A DNA stretch of 64,000 bases, taken from Corynebacterium faecale. GTDB taxonomy: Bacteria > Actinomycetota > Actinomycetes > Mycobacteriales > Mycobacteriaceae. The notes beneath the pieces were generated by a model, which did no database searches, was not told the origin of the DNA, and saw only the letters and a program-made list of their open reading frames with translations. Below are positions 34,767 through 43,169 of this stretch, in pieces. The stretch is taken from contig NZ_CP047204.1 in the NCBI RefSeq assembly GCF_030408735.1, positions 1,488,001 through 1,552,000 of the forward strand. The letters are read 5' to 3'. The first letter of the stretch is position 1. Each line of letters begins with the position of its first letter. A program made the position numbers and the translations under genes.

Positions 34767-34922
34767 CGAAGGGGAGTAGTTCCACAACCGCGATGATCAC
34801 GGTTGTGCGGCACAGTCGACATACTGGTGCACGTTCCCTGCACCCGGCCTGCCACCCGCTGCAGCTGTGTTTTCAGGGCGAACGAGACCTTCGGCGTACA
34901 CAATCGCCGGGGGTCTATTTTT
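34767..34922 (+). promoter_or_regulatory. Manganese riboswitch (yybP-ykoY type) with terminator switch
   Basis: The aptamer carries the family's conserved pieces in order: GGGGAGTAG (34771-34779), GTCGACATACTG and GGGCGAACGAGACC. P1 is CGAAGG (34767-34772) with CCTTCG (34888-34893). AGACCTTCGGCG (34885-34896) can instead pair with CGCCGGGGGTCT (34905-34916) and is followed by ATTTTT, an intrinsic terminator. P1 and the terminator share bases and exclude each other, so Mn2+ binding should turn mntP on. Confidence 0.92.
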
Positions 34923-34957
34923 ATGCCCAGGCACGGTCAGAGGAGAATCATGCCACC

Positions 34958-35530
34958 ATGTCCCTAGCCCATGTCATGTTGCTGTCCTTCAGCGTCGCAG
35001 CAGATGCCTTCGCCTGCTCCATTGCACGTGGCACCGTGATCCGCGTCAACGCATTCAAACGTTCCCTCATCCTGGCGGCCATCTTCGGCATCTTCCAGAT
35101 GGCCATGCCGGTGATCGGATGGGGAATCGGTTATTTCTTCGCCGAGCTGAGCTTCATCGCGGCCATTGATCACTGGATAGCCTTCGTGCTGCTGGTGGGT
35201 GTGGGAGCCAAGATGATCTGGGATGCCTATCACCCGGATGCTGAAAAGCCCCTTGTGGACACCGGGGACGTTCAACTCAGGCCCGCTCTCATCCTCGGCC
35301 TGGCCACCAGCATCGATGCCATGGCGGTGGGCATGGGCCTCGCCTTGATCCATGCACCCATCCTGCAGGTGGCGTTGGTGATGGGGTTGCTCACTTTCGC
35401 CCTGTCCCTGGCCGGTGCCTGGATGGGACACCGTGGTGGTGGTCGATTCGGGAAATGGGCCACGCTGGGCGGGGGACTGGTCCTGATGGTCCTGGGTGCC
35501 AATGTCCTCCTGGACCACCTGCTCGGTTAG
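34958..35530 (+). CDS. mntP: Manganese efflux pump MntP
   Basis: A 190-residue protein with six predicted membrane helices and the internal repeat of the family. The conserved acidic motifs are FSVAADAFACSIARGT in helix 1 and LGLATSIDAMAVGMGLAL in helix 4, where the Asp residues are needed for Mn2+ export. The ATG at 34958 starts the protein; a frame extending to 34688 runs through the riboswitch and is not coding. AGGAGA lies 11 nt upstream. Control is by the leader riboswitch. An arsenite/bile-acid-type permease gene starts 14 nt after its stop. Confidence 0.95.
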   Translation: MSLAHVMLLSFSVAADAFACSIARGTVIRVNAFKRSLILAAIFGIFQMAMPVIGWGIGYFFAELSFIAAIDHWIAFVLLVGVGAKMIWDAYHPDAEKPLVDTGDVQLRPALILGLATSIDAMAVGMGLALIHAPILQVALVMGLLTFALSLAGAWMGHRGGGRFGKWATLGGGLVLMVLGANVLLDHLLG

Positions 35531-35543
35531 ACTCCCTGGGGTT

Positions 35544-36545
35544 ATGGACTGGTCGAGATTAACGTCGAGATTAACTCAGTGGTGTGATAGGCATCAGATC
35601 CCGTTGTACCTGCTGGCGATCCTTCTCGGCGCCCTGATAGGTCTAGCCGCGCCCTCGGTGGCACCAGCCGCGGAAGTCGCAATCAACCCGGTGCTGATAG
35701 CGCTCTTATATGCGACCTTCCTGGGGATCCCGTTGACACGGCTCGGTGGTGCGGTTCGAGACATCAGATTCTTCGGGGCCGTCATGTCCTTGAACTTCCT
35801 GGTGGTGCCCGTCGTGGTGTTCGGTCTGAGTAGATTCATCGCCCATGACCAGGCACTGCTTGTAGGTGTTCTCCTGGTGTTGTTGGCTCCATGCATCGAC
35901 TACGTCATTGTGTTCGCCGGCCTGGCCGGGGGAGACCACGCGCGGCTCCTGGCCGCGGCGCCCCTGCTCATGTTGGTGCAGATCCTGTTGATTCCCCTGT
36001 ACATGAGCCTGATGGTGGGGTCCGAAGTCTTCCAGGTGATCGAGCTGAGAGCTTTCGGAGAGGCCTTTTTGCTGCTCATCGTGGTGCCATTGCTCCTGGC
36101 CGCCCTCACACAGTTTCTGAACCTGACCCGTATCATGGCTCTGTCTGAAGCTTTCATGGTGCCACTGATGATGCTGGCCCTGGCCGTGGTGGTGGCCTCA
36201 CAGATCGATGCCGTGAGCCATCAGCTCGGGCAGCTTCTTCACGTAATCCCGCTGTATGTAGCCTTCCTTGCCATCATGGTTCCATTGGGCATGAGCATGG
36301 CGAAGCTCTTCAGACAGCGGGTGCCTGCGGCACGCGCGGTGGTGTTTTCTGGAGCGACCCGCAACTCACTGGTGGTCCTGCCGCTGGCCTTGGCACTGCC
36401 GCCTGGACTCGAATTGGTTGCCGTGGTGGTGGTGACCCAGACGCTGGTCGAGCTGATCGGCATGGTGATCTTTGTCCGTCTCATCCCCAGGTTGGTGAAA
36501 GACCCGTGGGAGGGCCGGGCAGAGCTGTCAGACCAGCGGGGCTGA
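35544..36545 (+). CDS. Membrane permease of the bile acid/arsenite (BART, ACR3-like) group
   Basis: A 333-residue protein with about ten membrane helices from the ATG at 35544. The longer frame from 35496 starts inside mntP. The segment LLAPCIDYVIVFAGLAGGDHARLLAAAPLLM with its Cys resembles proteins annotated as arsenic resistance protein in the bile acid:sodium symporter superfamily, and AVVFSGATRNSLVVLPLAL is the second conserved inverted-repeat motif. It could export arsenite or carry an organic anion. No arsR or arsC is nearby. It is probably co-transcribed with mntP, so manganese may also control it (inference). Its 3' end overlaps the opposite-strand hydrolase gene by 18 bp. Confidence 0.78.
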   Translation: MDWSRLTSRLTQWCDRHQIPLYLLAILLGALIGLAAPSVAPAAEVAINPVLIALLYATFLGIPLTRLGGAVRDIRFFGAVMSLNFLVVPVVVFGLSRFIAHDQALLVGVLLVLLAPCIDYVIVFAGLAGGDHARLLAAAPLLMLVQILLIPLYMSLMVGSEVFQVIELRAFGEAFLLLIVVPLLLAALTQFLNLTRIMALSEAFMVPLMMLALAVVVASQIDAVSHQLGQLLHVIPLYVAFLAIMVPLGMSMAKLFRQRVPAARAVVFSGATRNSLVVLPLALALPPGLELVAVVVVTQTLVELIGMVIFVRLIPRLVKDPWEGRAELSDQRG

Positions 36546-38159
36546 TACCTCCGCGATGGCTTTGTCACCGTCAGTGTCCTTGTCAAACACCGATCGGGTG
36601 TCCAGGGAGATGATGTTCTCCACAGGTACCTCCGCCAGTGCGTCCGCGGCATGTCCCGGTTCGGACATGGAAATTTCAGGGGGAACCAGCTTTTGGGCTA
36701 CACGGAACTGGAAATCCAGATCAAGGAACTCTTGCAGCACAAGATGCGCCACTCGGGTTTGGGATCTTAGATCGAGCTCTTTTCTGGCGTCGGTGACGTC
36801 TTCGCCTTCATTCTCCCAATCCCAGTATGGATCAAGGTACCGGTTCCAATACTTGGTGTGGGCTATTCCCAGTCGTTCGGATGGGACGTGGGCTTCGAGG
36901 GAGTGGATGCGGACCCGGACATCGCGCACCCCAGAGCCGAAGATCGGAGCGATCTCTCCACCCACGGGATCACCGTAGAGGCCCTGCACCGGGAAATAGG
37001 CATTCGACCACCGGGTGACCGAGAAGAGGGCTGCATGATGTGCCACCAGGGCGTTCTTGTTCCCAGACGTATATTCTCCCGGGTAGAAAATCCCGCGCCC
37101 GATGTCCGGTGGGCAGGATGGATATTCACGCTGGCTGAAACTGTCTGCTTGCAGAGCAGGATCATCATCGAACATGAGCCAGTCAGCGTGAGCCAGGGGA
37201 GAGCCCAAGGTGATGAAATCTGTCACCAGCCACTTCGCCCCCCGGGCCCGCGATTCCTGCCACAGTGCATGCTGGATCTTCTGGAACTCAAGGACATGAT
37301 CAGTGGTGGGTGCCGTTGAATAATCAAGAACCTTCCTGCCAAAGGATCTCGCCAGGTGATCTGGTTCTGTGCTTTCGGGGTCGGGGTGCCGGTATTCATC
37401 CCAGGTCAGACGGAGGATGTCCAAACCGACCACTGATCCCAGGCTGTGCCCGACAACAACCACCCGCTCGTAGAAGCCTGCATCGTGGAGCTGGTGTAGG
37501 AGACATATACCCGCGTCCCGGATCTCATTCCGTGCCCTGATGTGTCTGGGATGGGGCACGAAGTATCTCGGTGGATCGGCAATCACCTCGTTGATCGTGT
37601 TGAGCAGCCTGGGCCCGTAGCGAATCAACACAAACGCCAGCACCGCGGTCACGATCGCCCATGGCAGGTTCACCAGCACCAAGACTTCGGGGGACAGGTC
37701 TCCTAATCCACGAATGATAGTTGCACCAGATAGTACTGTGAGCGCCAACCACAGGATCAGAGCCACGGGGACGATGAGTTGCAGCAGCATCATGGTGAGC
37801 TTCACCTGTGGACCGTGGTTCCAGAAAGGACGCCGTCGCATATTCTCCCAGACCCATTTGATCGTGTCTCGTCGGTTTCCCGTGCCGAGAAAATGCGCCC
37901 AGTAGAGTTCGTAGAAGTCCGTCTTCAGTCTCGCCGGTTCATCCCCGGAGGCACTTCTTTCACTCGTGGAGAATCGCCGCAGGTCATAATTCTGATTTTC
38001 GATAGTCGTGCCGCGTTTATAGGGGCGACTGAAAAATTGCTGATCTTCGTCATGTGTTCCCTTGAGGAAGTCGCGGAGGGTTCCCATGGGGCGCTGTTCG
38101 CCCATCCCATGGATGATGATGACGGCTTGCCGTTTATCATATTCGCGTTGGATAGCCAT
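36528..38159 (-). CDS. Membrane-associated alpha/beta-hydrolase-like protein of unknown substrate
   Basis: A 543-residue protein that begins with a hydrolase core: strand and oxyanion loop VIIIHGMGEQRPMGTL at 13-28, nucleophile elbow GHSLGS with Ser239. Two strong membrane helices are inserted between them at about 120-144 and 159-180. A His near the C-terminal part (for example H438 region LEAHVPSERLGIAHTKYW) may complete the triad. Similar HGMGEQRP proteins occur as isolated genes in many bacteria with no assigned role (from memory); lipase, esterase or thioesterase activity is possible. The gene stands alone, borders a 1-kb gene-free region, and its end overlaps the permease gene. Confidence 0.75.
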   Translation of the reverse strand: MAIQREYDKRQAVIIIHGMGEQRPMGTLRDFLKGTHDEDQQFFSRPYKRGTTIENQNYDLRRFSTSERSASGDEPARLKTDFYELYWAHFLGTGNRRDTIKWVWENMRRRPFWNHGPQVKLTMMLLQLIVPVALILWLALTVLSGATIIRGLGDLSPEVLVLVNLPWAIVTAVLAFVLIRYGPRLLNTINEVIADPPRYFVPHPRHIRARNEIRDAGICLLHQLHDAGFYERVVVVGHSLGSVVGLDILRLTWDEYRHPDPESTEPDHLARSFGRKVLDYSTAPTTDHVLEFQKIQHALWQESRARGAKWLVTDFITLGSPLAHADWLMFDDDPALQADSFSQREYPSCPPDIGRGIFYPGEYTSGNKNALVAHHAALFSVTRWSNAYFPVQGLYGDPVGGEIAPIFGSGVRDVRVRIHSLEAHVPSERLGIAHTKYWNRYLDPYWDWENEGEDVTDARKELDLRSQTRVAHLVLQEFLDLDFQFRVAQKLVPPEISMSEPGHAADALAEVPVENIISLDTRSVFDKDTDGDKAIAEVSAPLV

Positions 38160-39199
38160 GACTAATCATATCCTAAGCAAAATCGTACGGGAAGGGTTGT
38201 GAATTTAATTCTGACCAGCTGATATAAAGAAATCTTGAGATATATTCTTGGTTGCACCGTAGGCAGGAGCGGACCGGAGGGGTATCTCACGACCTTTGCC
38301 GGGCCAGCTACTCATTATCAAAACGAATAGATCAACCAGTCAGCTGGGAGTTCCGGCATTTCGTCACAGTTAATCTGGCCAGGCTGCCACGAATCGCTTC
38401 GTCAGCCACATGGCCGCGCACCTACGGGATCTTGCACTGGACTGGGCAGGGCTTGTCTGGCCAGGGGCCGAGTTAATCCGTGCGGGAACCTTTCATGGTC
38501 GTGGGTGACGCGATGGGAGGGCAAGGGGGAGTCTGGTTGAAGAGTTCTGGGAGTTAGGGGCCTGGAGGAATTCTGGGCAGACAGGCTCCAGGGGGAGATC
38601 CACATCCAGCCAAAGTGACATAATGTACATTATCGGACAATAACGAATGCTTGCCTGAATGTCTGCGCCCGGGCCCGTCGGCACGTTTAGCCCCGTGGGC
38701 CCCCTCGGTGCCCTTGATGATGTTGTTTCCGCCAGACCCCCAAGGAGCCAGCCAGACCGAACTCCCGGATATTCCTGAGTGCCATGTCGATACCCGCGCC
38801 ATGGTCCTGGCCGAGCCGTGTGGCACCGTCTAAGGTGTCTCATTGCAACCGCCCAAACCCTGGAGAAATCTGACACCTTTGCGCGGAGGCATATGCCCCG
38901 GACTGGTTGCTGAATATGGCAGTCCAGACAACCCGCCAAAAGTGTCGAATCCGACACGGCCATGGGACCTTGACGCACAATGAGGCCTCCAGGTGCCGAA
39001 AATCGCACAATCCCTCAATCGTTTCCCGGCACCCACGTCAAGCCCATTACGTCACACTGACGAAACCTCCTTCAATCGTGTGGAGTTTATCTCAGGTCAG
39101 GGATAGTCTATATACTTCCGGGCCGGCACTTTAGGTACTACCATAGATGTTAGTGAAAGTCCCCTGCTGGTAACTCTTCCTTCAAGACAGGACTCAATC
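38160..39199. other. Gene-free region of about 1 kb with several palindromes
   Basis: Open frames here are short, lack ribosome sites and do not look like proteins I know. Visible structure: ATAATGTACATTAT, a perfect 14-bp palindrome at 38620-38633 followed by CGGACA; AAGGTGTC/GACACCTT at 38832-38839 and 38872-38879; GTGTCG-AATC-CGACAC at 38942-38957; CCAGCTGA/TCAGCTGG at 38215-38222 and 38340-38347. It may be a remnant of a lost insertion or gene, or hold an unrecognised RNA. The sulP promoter should lie near 39100-39180 (TATATAC at about 39109). Confidence 0.6.
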
Positions 39200-40723
39200 G
39201 TGTCAACCACCCTCATCAAATCTGAGGACCAGACCCTGGCACCCATCGGCGTGCTGGCGTCATTTCGCTTTGCCTTCTCCTCCGCCCGCCGATTCCGCAT
39301 CGAGGTCCTCGGGGGCCTGGTCGTGGCCCTCGCGCTGATCCCGGAGGCCATTGCTTTCTCCATCCTCGCCGGTGTGGATCCGCGCATGGGACTGTTTGCC
39401 TCCTGCACCATGGCCATGGTCATCGCCTTCACTGGCGGACGCCCGGCCATGATCTCCGCCGCCACAGGTGCCGTGGCATTGGTGATCGCCCCAGTTGTCC
39501 GTGATCACGGGGTGGACTACTTCCTGGCCACGGTCATCCTGGCCGGAATCATCCAACTTGCCATGGCGTTTCTCGGAGTGGCCAAACTGATGCGTTTCAT
39601 TCCACGCTCAGTCATGCTCGGTTTCGTCAACGCGCTGGGTCTGCTCGTGTTCTTCGCACAGATCCCCCACCTCATCGATGTCCCCTGGGCTGTCTATCCC
39701 CTGTTTGTCGTAGGTCTGCTCATCATGGTGCTCCTGCCCAGGTTTACCAATATGGTGCCGGCGCCCCTCGTGGTCATCGTCATCCTCACCGCCGTGGTCT
39801 GGGCCTTCAACATCAATATTCCCACGGTGTCCGATCAGGGTGAACTTCCATCCAGCCTGCCGGAACTGATCTTTCCCAATGTTCCACTGACCCTGGAAAC
39901 CCTCCAGATCATCGCGCCCTATGCCTTTGGCATGGCTCTGGTGGGACTCATGGAATCCCTCCTGACGGCCAAACTGGTGGATGACATCACCGAAACCCAT
40001 TCTGACAAGACCCGCGAAAGCGCCGGTCAGGGAATCGCTAATATTGTCACGGCCCTCTTCGGCGGCATGGGTGGATGTGCGATGATTGGCCAGACCATGA
40101 TCAATGTCAAGGTCTCCGGAGCCCGCACCCGCCTGTCCACCTTCCTCTCCGGATTCTTCCTCCTCATCCTCATCCTGGCGCTCGGTGAGATCGTGGGCAT
40201 GATCCCGATGGCAGCCCTCGTCGCCATCATGGTCGTGGTCTCGATTGCCACCGTCGACTGGCGCTCTGTTCACCCACGCACCCTCAAGCTCATGCCGCTG
40301 AGTGAAACCATCGTCATGTTCATCACGATCGCCGCTACCCTGGCCACCGGCAACCTCGCGATCGGCGTAATCTCGGGAGTGGTCACCGCGATGATCCTGT
40401 TTGCACGCCGCGTGGCACACCTGGTCGGGGTTTCCCGGTCAGTGCGTACCAACGACGATGGCACCACCACGAGTGTCTATGCCGTCTCCGGTCAGCTGTT
40501 CTGGGCATCTTCCAATGATCTGGTCTACGCCTTCGACTACTTTGATGATTCTGATGACATCATCCTCGATCTCACCGGGGCGGAAGTCTGGGATGCCTCC
40601 ACGGTGTCCACGTTGGACAGCATCATCCACAAGTACAAACAACGCGACAAAGTGGTCACCATCATCGGTCTTGAAGGCCCCAGCTTGGATCGCCTGCGCC
40701 GACTGTCCGGAAAGCTTGACTGA
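39200..40723 (+). CDS. SulP-family anion transporter with STAS domain
   Basis: A 507-residue membrane protein with a GTG start. The N-terminal 30-420 carry the SulP transporter fold (VVALALIPEAIAFSILAGVDPRMGLFASC, GGMGGCAMIGQTMINVKVSGARTRLSTF). Residues about 430-507 form a STAS domain (IILDLTGAEVWDASTVSTLDSI). SulP proteins carry sulfate, bicarbonate or dicarboxylates; which one is used here cannot be read. The conserved Gly/Gln stretch in helix 8 is intact. No carbonic anhydrase or sulfur gene is adjacent. It stands alone between the gene-free region and a terminator. Confidence 0.92.
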   Translation: MSTTLIKSEDQTLAPIGVLASFRFAFSSARRFRIEVLGGLVVALALIPEAIAFSILAGVDPRMGLFASCTMAMVIAFTGGRPAMISAATGAVALVIAPVVRDHGVDYFLATVILAGIIQLAMAFLGVAKLMRFIPRSVMLGFVNALGLLVFFAQIPHLIDVPWAVYPLFVVGLLIMVLLPRFTNMVPAPLVVIVILTAVVWAFNINIPTVSDQGELPSSLPELIFPNVPLTLETLQIIAPYAFGMALVGLMESLLTAKLVDDITETHSDKTRESAGQGIANIVTALFGGMGGCAMIGQTMINVKVSGARTRLSTFLSGFFLLILILALGEIVGMIPMAALVAIMVVVSIATVDWRSVHPRTLKLMPLSETIVMFITIAATLATGNLAIGVISGVVTAMILFARRVAHLVGVSRSVRTNDDGTTTSVYAVSGQLFWASSNDLVYAFDYFDDSDDIILDLTGAEVWDASTVSTLDSIIHKYKQRDKVVTIIGLEGPSLDRLRRLSGKLD

Positions 40724-40789
40724 TACCGGCGCTTCATGGCGAAGAATATTAAGAAGGATATTAAGAGCGTCAGTAGGAAATAGAAACAA

Positions 40790-40845
40790 CCCACCATCTC
40801 TACCCATGCTGCCCGGCACCTGTGCCGGGGAGAAGAGATGGTGGG
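40790..40845. terminator. Double-hairpin terminator between convergent genes
   Basis: CCCACCATCTCT (40790-40801) pairs with AGAGATGGTGGG (40834-40845). Inside it, CCCGGCAC-CT-GTGCCGGG (40812-40829) forms a second perfect stem. Confidence 0.85.
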
Positions 40846-40873
40846 CTGTTGTTCGTCGATAAGCGTCGGATGC

Positions 40874-41056
40874 CTACGTGTTTTCGCGCTGGGGGCGGTG
40901 CATGTAGGCCGTGCGCAACTGCCAGGCAGTGATCAGGGTCAGTGCTATGCCGATCAGGCTGATAATCCAGGTGGATTCCCACAGCATGAACAATGTGAAT
41001 CCGATCAACACGATGAAGCGCAACCAGAGGGCGGGGATCATCCGCGATGCCATCAT
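40874..41056 (-). CDS. Small two-helix membrane protein
   Basis: A 60-residue protein with two hydrophobic segments (LRFIVLIGFTLFMLW and WIISLIGIALTLITAW) and a basic C-terminus. It starts 3 nt after the stop of the YceI-like gene in the same direction, which makes it a genuine third gene of that operon. No function is recognised. It could be an assembly or partner subunit of the YceI-like protein (inference). Confidence 0.7.
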   Translation of the reverse strand: MMASRMIPALWLRFIVLIGFTLFMLWESTWIISLIGIALTLITAWQLRTAYMHRPQRENT

Positions 41057-41059
41057 GGC

Positions 41060-41881
41060 CTATTTCTCCAGCGCCAGGCGGACATTGATCTCGCCCATCT
41101 CATCGACCTTGGCGGCCACGAACTCCGGGGTCTCCACGCCGAAGTCCAGACGGTTGATCTCAATATCGGAGGCGATGATGACCTGGTTGCCGTCGCGGAG
41201 CACATCAAAGGTCGGGGTGACCTCGTTGGTCTGGCCGTGGATGGTCAGCTCGCCGGGTACGACAACCTGGCCGACCGTGCCGTCATCAGGAACATCGGAG
41301 AGATCAACAGGCTCGGTGACCTCGAAGGTCGCGGTGGGGAACTCATCGGTCTGAAGCAGCTTCATTCGGACGTTAATGTCGCGCTTTTCCTGATCGGTGG
41401 TGATATTGGACATGTCCACGGTGATCAGCGCGGTGGTGAGCGCGTTATCAGCGATCTCCACGGTGCCGGTGACATCATAGGTGGAACCGGAGGTGGTCTT
41501 CTCTTCCCCCGGCAGGATCTCATCGAAGGTGAAGCCTGCGGAGGTGTAGTTCGGGATGTCCCCCGGGATCACCGTCCAGGAACCATTCACGTCGGTGGAG
41601 GCAGGTTCGGCACCGTCGGTCTGGATGCCCTCGGTCTTGACCCCTGCGCCCATGATGAGGCCGTAGAGGGGTGGAACCACAGCCACCAGCGCCAGCAGGA
41701 CAACGAGGACGACGGCGACCACCATGATCGGGGCACGCAGGCGTGCGGCGGTGCCGGCCTCGCCCTTACCGCGGTCATTGCGGGGGCCGGGGCCCTTCGC
41801 GTTCTGGGTGGCCGCACTCACGGTCGCCTCATCTGCGTTCGCGGGATCATCATTCGGACGGTTTTCTGAATTGTTGCTCAT
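41060..41881 (-). CDS. YceI-family protein with N-terminal membrane anchor
   Basis: A 273-residue protein. The first 45 residues are hydrophilic, then one membrane helix at about 50-78 (APIMVVAVVLVVLLALVAVVPPLYGL), then a YceI lipocalin-like domain at about 95-273 (GSWTVIPGDIPNYTSAGFTFDEI, LTIHGQTNEVTPTFDV, INRLDFGVETPEF). YceI proteins bind isoprenoid-type lipids such as polyprenyl quinones in an 8-stranded barrel. The protein should sit outside the membrane, tethered. Its ATG overlaps the stop of the upstream zinc-ribbon gene by 4 nt. Confidence 0.9.
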   Translation of the reverse strand: MSNNSENRPNDDPANADEATVSAATQNAKGPGPRNDRGKGEAGTAARLRAPIMVVAVVLVVLLALVAVVPPLYGLIMGAGVKTEGIQTDGAEPASTDVNGSWTVIPGDIPNYTSAGFTFDEILPGEEKTTSGSTYDVTGTVEIADNALTTALITVDMSNITTDQEKRDINVRMKLLQTDEFPTATFEVTEPVDLSDVPDDGTVGQVVVPGELTIHGQTNEVTPTFDVLRDGNQVIIASDIEINRLDFGVETPEFVAAKVDEMGEINVRLALEK

Positions 41882-42228
41882 GACCTCAACTTCTCAATTT
41901 TTCGAGCCAGTTCCACCAATTCGCCGCAGAGCGCGGAGACCTCTCCCGGGCTTTCGCCCTCGCTTACCGCGGTGGCCACATCTTCGGCCGCGCACCGGAG
42001 TTCAAAGAGGGAATCCCGCAGTTCCTCGGCCCGGTCCGGTGTCAGGATGACAGCGTTCGCGGGGATGGCGGTACCTGAGACATTATTGCGCTGCTCATAG
42101 GCGCGCTGCCGGCACGCCTGGCTACAGTATTTCCTCGGCCGACCACGACCTGATGCTGTGATGTCCTTTCCACACCAGGCACACGTGGGCACCTGCTGGG
42201 TTGGGATGAAATTCTGCACGCGTAACAC
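41878..42228 (-). CDS. Small zinc-ribbon-like protein
   Basis: A 116-residue protein with a probable zinc site CAWCGK...GRPRKYCSQACRQRAYEQR (Cys-x2-Cys, then Cys-x3-Cys) and a C-terminal helical region. The GRPRKYCSQACRQRAY motif is frequent in actinobacterial proteins of unknown role and may bind nucleic acid. The start is uncertain: GTG at 42228 or GTG at 42219; TAGACT lies 3 and 12 nt upstream respectively. It is the first gene of a three-gene operon with the YceI-like protein and the small membrane protein. Confidence 0.75.
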   Translation of the reverse strand: MLRVQNFIPTQQVPTCAWCGKDITASGRGRPRKYCSQACRQRAYEQRNNVSGTAIPANAVILTPDRAEELRDSLFELRCAAEDVATAVSEGESPGEVSALCGELVELARKIEKLRS

Positions 42229-42422
42229 ATTAGTCTATCTGCGTCCATAGAACGATTCGTGTGCTGAGCACCTCATTTATAAGTCTTACCTTTGACATTC
42301 CGAACGGCTGTGCGGTCACAGGTTCAGTCCCATGTTCAACTGACACCACCCCCAGTGACGCTGCCACGTTTCCACAGGTGGGCCTTTAACCACCCTCGAC
42401 GGCGACAGGGTAGAATGCCGGG

Positions 42423-42450
42423 GGAACAAATATCGAGGTTTATTCGTTAT
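42423..42450 (+). promoter_or_regulatory. SigH(SigR)-type promoter of rbpA
   Basis: GGAACA at 42423-42428, 16-bp spacer, CGTTAT at 42445-42450 matches the corynebacterial SigH consensus (GGAA...GTT). In Streptomyces rbpA is a SigR target, the same oxidative-stress sigma. The rest of 42229-42525 shows no gene. Confidence 0.65.
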
Positions 42451-42525
42451 ACCTGATGACTGTATCAAGTCAAGAAGGCTTGACTACTGTATCCGCATTA
42501 CCGAGGGCAAAGGACTGATACCTAG

Positions 42526-42918
42526 ATGGCAGATCGCGTTCTTCGTGGCAGCCGCATGGGCGCCGTGAGTTATGAAACCGACAGGGATCACGACCTGGCA
42601 CCACGCCAGCTTGTGAAATACCGGACCGAAGACGGAGAAATCTACGAGGTCCCCTTCGCTGATGATGCGGAGATTCCCGAGGAGTGGATGTGCAAGAACG
42701 GTAAGCTCGGCACCCTCGTTGAGGGTGAGGGCGTGGAGTCCAAGCCGGTCAAGCCACCACGTACCCACTGGGATATGCTCCTCGAGCGTCGCTCCATCGA
42801 GGAATTGGATGTTCTCCTCGAAGAGCGCGTGGAGGCGCTGCGTAAGCGTCGCCGCAACGCAGCGAAGCTGCTGAAGGCTCAGCAGGAAGCCGAAGAGGCC
42901 GAGAAGGCCGCTGAGTAG
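42526..42918 (+). CDS. rbpA: RNA polymerase-binding protein RbpA
   Basis: A 130-residue actinobacterial transcription factor that binds the beta-prime zinc-binding region and sigma domain 2, stabilising open complexes with the housekeeping sigma factor. The sequence has the RbpA core (YETDRDHDLAPRQLVKYRTEDGEIYEVPFADDAEIPEEWMCKNGKLG), the basic linker and the sigma-interacting helix (THWDMLLERRSIEELDVLLEERVEALRKRR), plus an acidic-basic coiled tail. Length is slightly above the M. tuberculosis protein because of the C-terminal extension. A SigH-type promoter lies upstream. Confidence 0.97.
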   Translation: MADRVLRGSRMGAVSYETDRDHDLAPRQLVKYRTEDGEIYEVPFADDAEIPEEWMCKNGKLGTLVEGEGVESKPVKPPRTHWDMLLERRSIEELDVLLEERVEALRKRRRNAAKLLKAQQEAEEAEKAAE

Positions 42919-42945
42919 GCTTCTCCCCCACGACAAAAACAAGGC

Positions 42946-42987
42946 GGTGCCCCAACCAGGTTTCCTGGTTGGGGCACCGACCTTTTT
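42946..42987 (+). terminator. Terminator of rbpA
   Basis: GGTGCCCCAACCAGG (42946-42960), loop TTT, CCTGGTTGGGGCACC (42964-42978), then GACCTTTTTG. A perfect 15-bp stem with T-tract. Confidence 0.95.
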
Positions 42988-43169
42988 GCGCTTTACGACG
43001 ACAATCCCATGCCCTTCGTTCAGGGATCACCGCGCTGCTGATCCTGATCGGACGGCAGCACAATCCTTAAGGAGTCCGAGGATGAGGACCACCACGGCTA
43101 GGAGAAACTTCCCCAGTGCCACGCACCCGGGTCGCCTTCCTCTCGCCATACCTCTTGCCGCCCCGGTGA

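Noticed and set aside
34688..34957. 90-codon N-terminal extension of MntP
   Set aside because: It translates the manganese riboswitch and its terminator; MntP proteins start at the MSLAHV position.
38493..39008. 171-codon minus-strand frame in the gene-free region
   Set aside because: No ribosome site, odd composition and no recognisable motif; probably a chance frame in GC-rich DNA.
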